DNA from: Candidatus Halobonum tyrrellensis G22
GTDB lineage: Archaea; Halobacteriota; Halobacteria; Halobacteriales; Haloferacaceae
DNA length: 58,425 nucleotides
NCBI RefSeq assembly: GCF_000495475.1
Contig: NZ_ASGZ01000012.1
Coordinates: 1 to 58,425, forward strand
Direction: 5' to 3'
The notes under the pieces were generated by a model. That model was given only the letters and a program-made list of their open reading frames with translations, did not search any database and was not told where the DNA came from. Shown here piece after piece: positions 44,966 to 53,032 of this stretch (position 1 is the first letter of the stretch; every line of letters starts with the position of its first letter). Made by a program: the position numbers and the translations under genes.

Positions 44966-46237
44966 GTGGTCGAACTCCTGTCGGTCCGGTCGGGTGTGGC
45001 GCTGCTGCTGTGGGGGCTGCTCGTCGTCTACGGGCTGTCGGCGCTCTGGTGGCTCGTCGAGACCACCGTACTCGCCCGCGGGTGGCGGGCGGGCGACGAG
45101 GAGGCGTGGGGGCTCGACGAGGTGCAGGTCCGCGTGCTGACGGTCGACGCCGAGGCGGTGGTGCAGGGCACCGTCGACGCGATTCCCGACGGCGTCGCGG
45201 ACGTTCGTGTGGTCGCCGAACGCGGGGTCGACGTCGACGGCGCGACGGTCCACGTCGTCCCCGACGCGTTCGACTGCCGGGCGACGAACAAGGGCCGGGC
45301 GGTCGAGTGGGCGCGCCGGCACGTCGACTGCGATAGGGAGTACGTCCTCTACCTCGACGAGGACACCGTCGTCACCGAGTTCACGGGCCTGCCGGACGCC
45401 GACGTCGTGCAGTTCACCGAGAAGCCCATCTACACCGGGTCGCGGCTGGCGTACCTCTGTGAGGTGTTCCGGGTCGGCTACCAGTTCGAGCAGTTCGGCT
45501 TCCACCGCCTGCGCTACCCGCTGTACGCGTGGGGCGGCGGGTTCGCGGTTCGACACGACGTCGAGTCGGAACTCGGGTGGGACCGACGGACGCTCACCGA
45601 GGACACCAACTTCCTCTGGTACGCCGCGTCGGTCCGAGACGTCGACTACCGCCTCCTGGACAAGCGGTTCCGCAACCAAGCGCCTCCCTCGATCCGGGCG
45701 ATGCTCCGGCAGCGACGGCGGTGGATGTCGGGGACCGTCGCCGACGACCACCTCCTCCCGCTCCGGTACCGGCCGCTGTACGCTACGCGGGTCGTCGCGT
45801 GGGCGTTCTCCCCGTTCGTGCCGGTGCTCGTCGCCGCGTCGCTGCTCGCGCTCGACGCCCCGTCGCTCGCGTTCGGCGCCTTCGGCGCGTTCGACGCCCC
45901 GTCGAGCGCCACGGCGTACGGGCTCCTCTCGACGGCGCTGCTCGGGATGCTGTTCGTCTACATGCTCCTCGGCGTCCGCGCCTACCGGAAGAGTCCGCTT
46001 CTGTGGCCGCTGTTTCTCACACTCACGCCGGTCGCCGTGGTCGCACACTCCGCGGGGTCGCTGTGGGGAATCTTGCGCCCGGTCGAGGAGTTCGAGGTGA
46101 CCGAGAAGGTTCCCCCCGAGACGGTCGAGGCGGTCAACCCCGGCCTCGCGACCGGCGACCTCAGCGACCACGACGGCACCGAACGGCTGGTGCGCGAGTC
46201 GGCCGACGGCGTCCATCCGACCGCGTTCGAGGACTGA
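44966..46237 (+). CDS. Membrane glycosyltransferase, family 2
   Basis: 423 aa from GTG 44966, with GGACTTATCG about 28 bp upstream. One N-terminal helix (SGVALLLWGLLVVYGLSALWWLV), a GT-A domain with YVLYLDEDTVVT (metal-binding DxD), GGGFAVRHDV, LTEDTNFLWYA and QRRRWMSG (QxxRW, as in processive GT2 enzymes), then three C-terminal helices. It probably adds sugars to a lipid or secreted polymer. Similar in layout to Egh-type mannosyltransferases. Confidence 0.85.
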   Translation: MVELLSVRSGVALLLWGLLVVYGLSALWWLVETTVLARGWRAGDEEAWGLDEVQVRVLTVDAEAVVQGTVDAIPDGVADVRVVAERGVDVDGATVHVVPDAFDCRATNKGRAVEWARRHVDCDREYVLYLDEDTVVTEFTGLPDADVVQFTEKPIYTGSRLAYLCEVFRVGYQFEQFGFHRLRYPLYAWGGGFAVRHDVESELGWDRRTLTEDTNFLWYAASVRDVDYRLLDKRFRNQAPPSIRAMLRQRRRWMSGTVADDHLLPLRYRPLYATRVVAWAFSPFVPVLVAASLLALDAPSLAFGAFGAFDAPSSATAYGLLSTALLGMLFVYMLLGVRAYRKSPLLWPLFLTLTPVAVVAHSAGSLWGILRPVEEFEVTEKVPPETVEAVNPGLATGDLSDHDGTERLVRESADGVHPTAFED

Positions 46238-46304
46238 CGCCGACCGCGCCATCGGCACCTCAGCCGGCCGTAGCGGCCGCGCCGGCGGCGCTCGACCGCC
46301 GCGG

Positions 46305-47495
46305 TCAGAACTCGCCGGTGACGATGTCGGCGACGCGCTGGCGGTCGAACAGTTCCTCCTCGACGCCGTACAGTTGGCTGGCGCCCCGTTCGGTCAAGAC
46401 GAGATTCGAGATGGGACCCTGGTACAGCGGTCCGCCGCGGTACACGTCGCCCTCCTCGACGGCGGTGAGCGAACTCGCCACCTCGTGGTTCCGCATGAAC
46501 TCGACGACCGTGTCGTCGAACTCCTCGGCGGTCTGGGCCTCGTGACCGCGGAGCAACAGCACGTCCGGGTCGATCTCCAGGAGGGTCTCGTAGTCGACCT
46601 CGCCGCGGTTGGCGTGGAAGTCGCGCACGTCCGTGTTCGCGAGCGCGTCGTCGACCTGCAGGTCGCGCCACTGCTTGAAGCTCGTCCCGTCGCCGACCAG
46701 GTACGGCGAGAACGTCTCCGGTTCGTCGCCGCTCGCCCACATGACCGCCACGCCGGGCCGCGCGCCCTCGTCGGGGACGACGTCCGAGACGCGGGTGAGG
46801 AACTCGTCGTGGAGCGCGCTGAACGCCTCGTAGCGCTCGGTCTCCTGGAACATCTCGGCCACCTTCTCGAACGCCTCGTACAGCGTGTAGTACTGGTAGT
46901 CCTCGTGCCAGGCGTAGCCCGTCGAGAAGATGCTGTTGCCGTAGAAGGGGCCGACGTTCTCGACGATCTCGTCGATGTCGGACTGCTCCCACGACCCCCG
47001 GTTCATGAGGAAGTTGGGGTCCATCACGTGGACGTCGGCGTCCATCTCGTAGAACCGCTCCTTGTCGACGCCGCTGTCGCCCCACAGCTGTTGGAGCGCC
47101 TCCTGGTCGACACTCACGTCGGGGATGTCGTCGTAGTACTGGGTGTGCCACCGGCTGGGGAGCCAGACACCGAGCGGCTGGTCGCGTCCGAGCGCGACAC
47201 CCATGTCGCCCCAACTGCCGTTGTTCGCCACCCAGACCTCCGGCACCGACTCGAACGTCACGTCGCCGACCGGCTCCATCGACACCGTGTAGCTGCCGGA
47301 CGCCGCGTCCGTCTCCGACGCCTCGGTCTCGGTCGAAGTGTCGGTCGCCGTGTCGGTCCCCGTGGCCGCGGTCGACGCCGCGCCGCCGTCGCCCGCGTCG
47401 GTCGTCGTCCCGTCGCCGCCGGCACACCCGGCCAGCGCAGCCACCAGTCCGGCGCTCGCGCCGAGGAACCGCCGTCGGTTCGGTGCGTGGTCCAT
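46305..47495 (-). CDS. Iron(III)/siderophore ABC transporter substrate-binding lipoprotein
   Basis: 396 aa periplasmic-binding-type protein. Tat signal NRRRFLGASAG and lipobox LAGC with C24 lipidated, then an Asp/Thr/Ala-rich linker. The domain has VWVANNGSWGDMGVALG, DVSVDQEALQQLWG and ETLLEIDPDVLLLRG, typical of class III metal-binding proteins (BtuF/FecB). Two iron-regulator-type boxes overlie its promoter, which argues for iron. No permease or ATPase is encoded next to it. Confidence 0.86.
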   Translation of the reverse strand: MDHAPNRRRFLGASAGLVAALAGCAGGDGTTTDAGDGGAASTAATGTDTATDTSTETEASETDAASGSYTVSMEPVGDVTFESVPEVWVANNGSWGDMGVALGRDQPLGVWLPSRWHTQYYDDIPDVSVDQEALQQLWGDSGVDKERFYEMDADVHVMDPNFLMNRGSWEQSDIDEIVENVGPFYGNSIFSTGYAWHEDYQYYTLYEAFEKVAEMFQETERYEAFSALHDEFLTRVSDVVPDEGARPGVAVMWASGDEPETFSPYLVGDGTSFKQWRDLQVDDALANTDVRDFHANRGEVDYETLLEIDPDVLLLRGHEAQTAEEFDDTVVEFMRNHEVASSLTAVEEGDVYRGGPLYQGPISNLVLTERGASQLYGVEEELFDRQRVADIVTGEF

Positions 47496-47500
47496 ACGGA

Positions 47501-47514
47501 TTGGGCTAGCCTAA
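47501..47514. promoter_or_regulatory. DtxR/SirR-type iron box 1
   Basis: TTGGGCTAGCCTAA, one mismatch from the dyad TTAGGCTAGCCTAA used by DtxR/IdeR-family iron regulators. Starts 6 bp upstream of the minus-strand ATG at 47495, so it would cover the transcription start. Confidence 0.7.
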
Positions 47515-47536
47515 ACCGACAAAAGGCCATCGGAGT

Positions 47537-47550
47537 TTAGGCGAGCCGAA
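47537..47550. promoter_or_regulatory. DtxR/SirR-type iron box 2
   Basis: TTAGGCGAGCCGAA, two mismatches from TTAGGCTAGCCTAA. Centred 36 bp from box 1, with the presumed TATA region (CCTTTTGTCGG on the minus strand, 47517-47527) between them. Confidence 0.6.
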
Positions 47551-47602
47551 CGATACGGCGGCGGCCCGGAACGCTTACCCGATTCGCCCCGGACCCGCCC
47601 GC

Positions 47603-48145
47603 ATGGACCGACTCGTCGTCTCGACCGACGTGTACGCCGACCCGGAGACGGTGTACGAGTTCCTCCTGGAGTTCCCCCGCTACGAGCGCTACTCGGAGTA
47701 CCTCGACTCGGTCGAACGGACCGGCGGCGACGGCGGCGCGGGGAGCCGGTACGCGATGCGCTTCTCGTGGTGGAAGCTCACCTACACCGCCCACTCGGAG
47801 GTGACCGACGTCGACCCGCCCTACCGGATCGACTGGCGGGTCGTGAAGGACATCGACGCCCACGGCGCGTGGCAGATCGACCCCCTCGATTCGCTCCCCG
47901 CGGACGCGCCCGCCGACGCCGAATCGGGGTGTGAGGTGCGGTTCGAGGTGCAGTTCGACGCCGAGTCGGCCGACGCCTCCGCGGTGTCGCTGCCCGCGAT
48001 GGTGTCGTTCGGCTGGGTGCTCGACAAGGTCACGCCGCTGGTGCGCGAGGAGGCCGAGCGGGTCGTGAAACGCGCGGTCCGCGACCTGGAGGGGCGCGAC
48101 CGGCCGGTCAGGCTCGACGTCGACACGAACTCCGCGGAGCTCTGA
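47603..48145 (+). CDS. SRPBCC (START/polyketide cyclase-like) family protein
   Basis: 180 aa helix-grip fold: DRLVVSTDVYADPETVYEFLLEFPRYERYSEYLDS at the N terminus and the long C-terminal helix VREEAERVVKRAVRDLEG. Binds a hydrophobic ligand in relatives, as in the CoQ-binding COQ10 group. AACGCTTACCC about 30 bp upstream is the likely promoter. First of three same-strand genes of unknown pathway. Confidence 0.85.
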   Translation: MDRLVVSTDVYADPETVYEFLLEFPRYERYSEYLDSVERTGGDGGAGSRYAMRFSWWKLTYTAHSEVTDVDPPYRIDWRVVKDIDAHGAWQIDPLDSLPADAPADAESGCEVRFEVQFDAESADASAVSLPAMVSFGWVLDKVTPLVREEAERVVKRAVRDLEGRDRPVRLDVDTNSAEL

Positions 48146-48197
48146 GCGCGGCGCGGCCGATGGACCCGCTTATCCCGCCGCCGGCCGACCCCCGACC

Positions 48198-49067
48198 GTG
48201 AACGTGTTCGTCGCCGGGGGGACGGGGTTCGTCGGCCGGTCGCTGTGTGCGGTGCTGGCCGACCGCGGCCACGCCGTCACCGCGGCGTCGCGGTCGCCCG
48301 ACCCGAGCGGACTCCCGCCGGGCGTCGACACCGCCGCCGTCGACGTGACCGACCCGGACCACCTCTCGGACGCGGTGGCGGGCCACGACGCGGTCGTCAA
48401 CCTGGTGGCGCTCCCCTCGCACGTCCAGCCGCGCGGTCGGAGCCACGACGCCGTCCACCGCGGGGGGACGCGCAACCTCGTCCGCGCCTGCGGGGAGCGC
48501 GGCGTCGACCGGTTCGTCCAGATCAGCGGGCTGGGCGTCGACGGCGGCGCCCACACCGCCTACTTCGCGGCCAAGCGCCGCGCGGAGCGGCTGGTCCGGC
48601 GCTCCGACCTCGAGTGGGTGGTGTACCGCCCGTCGGTCGTCTTCGGCGACGGCTGTGCGATCCTCCCGTTCGTCCGGTCGGTCGTCCCGCCGGGGGTCGC
48701 GTTCCTCCCCGGCGGCGGCGACGCGATGCGGCTCCAGCCGCTGTGGGTCGGCGACCTCGCACCGATGCTCGCCGACGGCGTGACCGACGCCCGCCACGTC
48801 GGCCGGGTGTACCGCTTGGGCGGGCCGGAGGTGCTCACGCTCGCGGAACTCGCGCGGCTGGTCCGGCGCGTCCGTCTCGTCGTGCCGGTGCCGCTCCCGG
48901 CCGCCGCCGTCGCGTTCGGCGCGGCCGAACTGCTCCCGTGGGTCCCGTTCGGTCTCGACCAGTACCGCGTCCTCCGACTCGACAACACCGTCGCCGACAA
49001 CGACGTCGGCGCGTTCGGCGTCGACGAGGCGGCGATGCTCCGCCTGCGCGAGTACCTCCGGCGGTAG
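48198..49067 (+). CDS. NAD(P)-dependent epimerase/NDUFA9-like Rossmann protein
   Basis: 289 aa from GTG 48198: MNVFVAGGTGFVGRSL with the nucleotide-binding GxxGxxG, VVNLVALPS, FVQISGLGVDGG, YFAAKRRAERLV (YxxxK variant of the SDR catalytic pair) and VYRPSVVFGDG. This pattern is that of the atypical SDR/complex I NDUFA9 group. Substrate unknown. Confidence 0.85.
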   Translation: MNVFVAGGTGFVGRSLCAVLADRGHAVTAASRSPDPSGLPPGVDTAAVDVTDPDHLSDAVAGHDAVVNLVALPSHVQPRGRSHDAVHRGGTRNLVRACGERGVDRFVQISGLGVDGGAHTAYFAAKRRAERLVRRSDLEWVVYRPSVVFGDGCAILPFVRSVVPPGVAFLPGGGDAMRLQPLWVGDLAPMLADGVTDARHVGRVYRLGGPEVLTLAELARLVRRVRLVVPVPLPAAAVAFGAAELLPWVPFGLDQYRVLRLDNTVADNDVGAFGVDEAAMLRLREYLRR

Positions 49068-49186
49068 GCGCCGACCGCCGGCCGGAGACGCCGACGCTCC
49101 GGTCGTCGGCACCGAACAGTAATGGCGGACCGGCGTGTACGCGGGCACATCACTCACCCTACATCCGCGGTTCGGCGGTGGCGACG

Positions 49187-49870
49187 GTGACGGGGCTGTT
49201 CGAGCGCGCGCTCGGCGACGACTGGGACGACCTCCACCCGGCGATCCGCGAGCGGTACGGCCTCACCGCGGGCGACGGCCGGACCGCCGTCGGCCGCGGC
49301 GTGATGGACCGGGTCGACCGGAACCCCCTCGCGCTGCCGGCGCTGTGGCTCGGGACGCTCGACGACTTCCTCTTCCCCGAGGCCGGGACCCACGTCCCCT
49401 TCACCGTCGCCGCCGAGGCGTTCGTCGACGACGCGGGCCGGGAGGCGCTGTTCCTCCGCCGGCGGTTCGACACCGACCCGCCGCGGGAGTTCGTCGACAC
49501 CCTCCGGTGGAACCCCGAGCGGGGCTGTCTCGCCGACTACTTCGGCCACCACGGCGCGGTCGTCGCCGACGTCCACCTCGGCGTCGAGGGCGACGCGCTC
49601 GCGCTCCGGGTCGGCGACCAGTGGCTCCGCGCCGGCGACCGGTTCCTCCCGCTCCCCGGCCTCCTCTCGGCGCGCGGCACCCTCCGCGACCGGTACGACG
49701 ACGACGCCGACGAGTTCCGGGTCGAAGCGGAGATAACCACCCCGATTTTGGCCCCGGTCGGTCCGGTCTTCGGCTACCGCGGCCGGTTCGAAAACGAGTT
49801 CCGCGCGACCGGGGACGACCGGGTCGGGTCGTCGCTCGGCGGGGTTCCCCTTCCCGGGACCGACGGGTGA
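49187..49870 (+). CDS. DUF4166 domain protein
   Basis: 227 aa from GTG 49187 (GTG 49178 adds three residues). Begins MTGLFERALGDDWDDLHPAIRERYG and ends with TPILAPVGPVFGYRGRFENEF, matching the DUF4166 layout; a second conserved zone is TLRWNPERGCLADYFG. No catalytic motif. Elsewhere DUF4166 is fused to dehydrogenases or DoxX proteins, so its place after an SDR gene is suggestive. Confidence 0.8.
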   Translation: MTGLFERALGDDWDDLHPAIRERYGLTAGDGRTAVGRGVMDRVDRNPLALPALWLGTLDDFLFPEAGTHVPFTVAAEAFVDDAGREALFLRRRFDTDPPREFVDTLRWNPERGCLADYFGHHGAVVADVHLGVEGDALALRVGDQWLRAGDRFLPLPGLLSARGTLRDRYDDDADEFRVEAEITTPILAPVGPVFGYRGRFENEFRATGDDRVGSSLGGVPLPGTDG

Positions 49871-49895
49871 GCGGGCGGGCCGCACGGGGATCCGG

Positions 49896-49961
49896 AATCC
49901 TGATACGCCCCGCTCGACTCGTACGTCCATGACCGAGGTGACGCCGCCGTGCGCGTCCTGA
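49896..49961 (+). promoter_or_regulatory. trkA promoter and overlapping 10-codon upstream ORF
   Basis: AATCCTGATACG (49896-49907) is the TATA-like element; a start about 26 bp later falls on ATG 49929, which opens a 10-codon ORF (MTEVTPPCAS, stop 49961) that overlaps the trkA GTG start at 49949 by 13 nt. A leaderless transcript would therefore begin with this small ORF. Confidence 0.4.
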
Positions 49962-51286
49962 TCATCGGGGCGGGGCAGGTCGGCGAGTCCATCGCCGCGG
50001 ACCTCGACGACAGCCACGACGTGGTGATCGTCGAGTCCGACCCGAGCCGGTGTGAGGAGTTGACCTACCGGCTGGACGTGCTGACCGTCAGCGGCGACGG
50101 CACCGCCATCTCGACGCTCGAGGAGGCGGGCATCCACGAGGCCGACATGGTGATCGCGACGACCGACGACGACGAGACCAACATCGTCGCGTGTTCGACC
50201 GCGAAGGCGACCTGTCAGGCGTTCACCATCGCGCGCATCAAGAACACCGAGTTCCTCAACACCTGGCAGCGGTCGGGCACCGCCTTCGGCATCGACTTCA
50301 TGGTGTGTACGAACCTCCTCACCGCGGAGTCCATCGTTCGCTTGATCGGCCTGCCGGCCGCCCGCGACGTCGACCCGTTCGCGGACGGTCGCGTCCAGAT
50401 GGCCGAGTTCGAGGTGGGCGAGGACAGCCCCATCGCCGACCAGACCGTGAGCGAGGCCGACCGGTTCGACTCGCTGACGTTCGCGGCGCTGTTGCGCGAC
50501 GACGACGTGGTGATCCCGCGCGGGGAGACCCCAATCGACGTCGGCGACCGCGTGGTCGTGATCGGCAGCCCCGAGAGCGTCCGCGAGTTCGCCGCCGACG
50601 TCGCCCCCCACGAGCACGTCGGCACCAACGAGGAGGTGGTGGTCGTCGGCGGCAGCGAGATCGGCTACCACACCGCCCGCCTGCTGGAGGAGCGCGGGTT
50701 CGACCCCCGACTGGTCGAGCGCGACCCCGACCGCGCCCGCTCGCTCGCGGAGGAACTCCCCGGGACGGTCGTGATGGAGTCGGACGCGACCGACGTGGGC
50801 TTTCTCGAACGCGAACACGTCGGCGAGGCGGACGTGCTGGTGGCGGCGCTCGACTCCGACGAGAAGAACCTGCTGTCGTGTCTGCTCGCCAAGCGGCTGG
50901 GCGTCGAGCGCACCGTCGCGGTCGTCGACCAGACCGCCTACGTCGACCTGTTCGAGACGGTCGGCATCGACATCGGCGTCAGCCCGCGGGCGGTCGTCGC
51001 CGAGGAGATAACCCGCTTTACACGCGAGGGCCGCGCCGAGAACGTCGCGATCATCGAGTCCGACCGCGCGGAGGTGATCGAAATCGAGATCGACGCCGAC
51101 AGCGCGCTCGCGAACCGCTCCATCCAGGAGTCGATCGCCGACCTGCCCGAGGGGCTGGTCATCGGCGCGATCACCCGCGGCGACAGCCTGGTCGTCCCCC
51201 GCGGGGAGACGGTCGTCGAACCCGGTGACCGCGTCGTCGTGTTCGCCGACGCCGACGTCGCCGACGAGGTCACCCCGCGTCTGTGA
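49949..51286 (+). CDS. trkA: Trk potassium uptake regulatory protein, two-lobed TrkA
   Basis: 445 aa cytoplasmic gating ring protein binding NAD(H)/ATP. Two tandem units, each RCK_N plus RCK_C: first Rossmann MRVLIIGAGQVGESIAADL (1-130), first TrkA_C (about 135-215), second Rossmann EVVVVGGSEIGYHTARLL (about 230-350) and second TrkA_C (about 360-445). The second loop, GGSEIG, departs from GxGxxG. GTG start at 49949 lies in the upstream small ORF. Followed after 81 bp by its channel partner trkH. Confidence 0.94.
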   Translation: MRVLIIGAGQVGESIAADLDDSHDVVIVESDPSRCEELTYRLDVLTVSGDGTAISTLEEAGIHEADMVIATTDDDETNIVACSTAKATCQAFTIARIKNTEFLNTWQRSGTAFGIDFMVCTNLLTAESIVRLIGLPAARDVDPFADGRVQMAEFEVGEDSPIADQTVSEADRFDSLTFAALLRDDDVVIPRGETPIDVGDRVVVIGSPESVREFAADVAPHEHVGTNEEVVVVGGSEIGYHTARLLEERGFDPRLVERDPDRARSLAEELPGTVVMESDATDVGFLEREHVGEADVLVAALDSDEKNLLSCLLAKRLGVERTVAVVDQTAYVDLFETVGIDIGVSPRAVVAEEITRFTREGRAENVAIIESDRAEVIEIEIDADSALANRSIQESIADLPEGLVIGAITRGDSLVVPRGETVVEPGDRVVVFADADVADEVTPRL

Positions 51287-51367
51287 GCCCGTGAGCCGGC
51301 CCGACGGACCGCGGACCGACCGGAGGAGAACGGCAGGTTCAAACCGCCGCCCGCGCCCGTTCCGGGC

Positions 51368-52993
51368 GTGAACGTCCGCGTCGACTACCGCGCCAGCCTG
51401 AGCCTGGTCGGCACCGTCGTTCGGTACCTCTCGGTCCCGCTGTTCGCGCCGCTGGTCGTCTCGCTGTACTACGGCGAGACGGTCGCGCCGTTCGTCGTCG
51501 CCGTCCTGCTCGCGGTGGTGGTCGGGGGCGGACTCGAACGGCTCGACCCTGACCCGGATCTGGGCGCCCGAGAGGGGTTTCTCATGGTCGCTCTCACCTG
51601 GTTGGCGGTCGCGTGCGTCGGCGCGGTCCCGTACCTGATCGAGGCGTACGGCGTCCCCGGCGTGGCGCCGGCCGCGCGGCCGGGGTCGTCGCTCGCCCGC
51701 CCCGCGAACGCGCTGTTCGAGTCGATGTCGGGGTTCACCACGACCGGCGCGACGGTCGTCGGCGACATCTCGTTCGACGGCCACACCCGCGGGGTGCTGC
51801 TGTGGCGACAGCTCACCCAGTGGCTCGGCGGGATGGGGATCGTCGTCCTCGCCGTCGCCATCCTCCCCGAACTCTCCGTCGGGGGTGCACAGCTCATGGA
51901 CGCGGAGGCGCCCGGCCCGGGCATCGAGAAACTCACCCCGCGGATCGCCGAGACCGCCCGGGTGCTGTGGGGGGCGTACGTCGGGTTCACCGCCCTGGAG
52001 ATCACCCTGCTGTACGGGATGCACGTCGTCGGGCCGGCGGTCGGACTGCCGGGACTGGCGCCGAATATGACGCTGTACAACGCGGTCGCACACGGGTTGA
52101 CGACGATGCCGACCGGGGGGTTCTCCCCGGAGGCGCGGAGCATCGAGGCGTTCTCCGCGGCGGTCCAGTGGGTGATCATCCCGTTCATGGTCGCGGCGGG
52201 CACCAACTTCGCGCTGTTCTGGCACGCGCTCACGGGCGACCCCCGTCGGCTGTGGCGCGACGGGGAGTTCCGCTTCTACCTGGGCGTGATGGCGGCGCTC
52301 ACCGCGGTGCTCGCGACGCTGTTGGTCTCGGGGAGCGGCTTCGTCGACGCCGCGCCCGCCGGGGGGACGTACGACGCGGAGTACCTCCGGACGTGGTCCG
52401 AGCGCGTCGGCGGCAGCCTGGAGCCGGCGGTGCGGCACGCGCTGTTTCAGGTGGTGTCGATCGTGACGACGACTGGGTACGCGAGCACCGACTTCAACGC
52501 GTGGAGTCAGGCGTCCCAGTACGCCCTACTGTTCGCGATGTTCGTCGGCGGGTCGGCGGGGTCGACCGGCGGCGCGGTGAAGATGGTGCGCTGGCTGGTC
52601 ATCGTGAAGGCGATCCGGCGAGAACTGTTCACGACCGGCCACCCGCAGGCGGTCCGGCCGGTGCGGCTCAACGGCCGGGCGGTCGACGAGCGGGCGGTGC
52701 GCGGCATCTTCGCGTTCACCCTGCTGTACGTCGTGCTGTTCTTCGTCGGCGCGTTCCTCCTCCTGTTGGACGGCGCGCGCGTCGGCGGCGAGCAGTCCGT
52801 CTACGAGGTGATGAGCGCCGCCGCCTCGACGCTCGGCAACGTCGGTCCCGGGTTCGGCGTCGTCGGCCCGATGGGGAGCTACCGGTCCTTCTCGGCGGCG
52901 GGGAAGCTGCTGATGGTGGTGTTGATGTGGCTCGGCCGGCTGGAGATCCTCCCGGTGCTCGTCTGTCTCACGCCGGAGTACTGGCGGCGCTGA
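51368..52993 (+). CDS. trkH: TrkH family potassium uptake protein
   Basis: 541 aa K+ transporter with four M1-P-M2 repeats. Selectivity-filter segments: ESMSGFTTTGATVV, HGLTTMPTGGFS, IVTTTGYASTDFN and AASTLGNVGPGFG. The start is GTG 51368, with GGTTCAAACC about 30 bp upstream as its own promoter, so it may be transcribed apart from trkA. Confidence 0.94.
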   Translation: MNVRVDYRASLSLVGTVVRYLSVPLFAPLVVSLYYGETVAPFVVAVLLAVVVGGGLERLDPDPDLGAREGFLMVALTWLAVACVGAVPYLIEAYGVPGVAPAARPGSSLARPANALFESMSGFTTTGATVVGDISFDGHTRGVLLWRQLTQWLGGMGIVVLAVAILPELSVGGAQLMDAEAPGPGIEKLTPRIAETARVLWGAYVGFTALEITLLYGMHVVGPAVGLPGLAPNMTLYNAVAHGLTTMPTGGFSPEARSIEAFSAAVQWVIIPFMVAAGTNFALFWHALTGDPRRLWRDGEFRFYLGVMAALTAVLATLLVSGSGFVDAAPAGGTYDAEYLRTWSERVGGSLEPAVRHALFQVVSIVTTTGYASTDFNAWSQASQYALLFAMFVGGSAGSTGGAVKMVRWLVIVKAIRRELFTTGHPQAVRPVRLNGRAVDERAVRGIFAFTLLYVVLFFVGAFLLLLDGARVGGEQSVYEVMSAAASTLGNVGPGFGVVGPMGSYRSFSAAGKLLMVVLMWLGRLEILPVLVCLTPEYWRR

Positions 52994-53032
52994 CACGTTC
53001 CGCGTCCCCGGCCGCTCCGGGGCGACAACCCT

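Noticed and set aside
51337-51346. GGTTCAAACC as a tRNA T-arm
   Set aside because: No acceptor or anticodon stem can be built around it; it fits the trkH promoter position instead.
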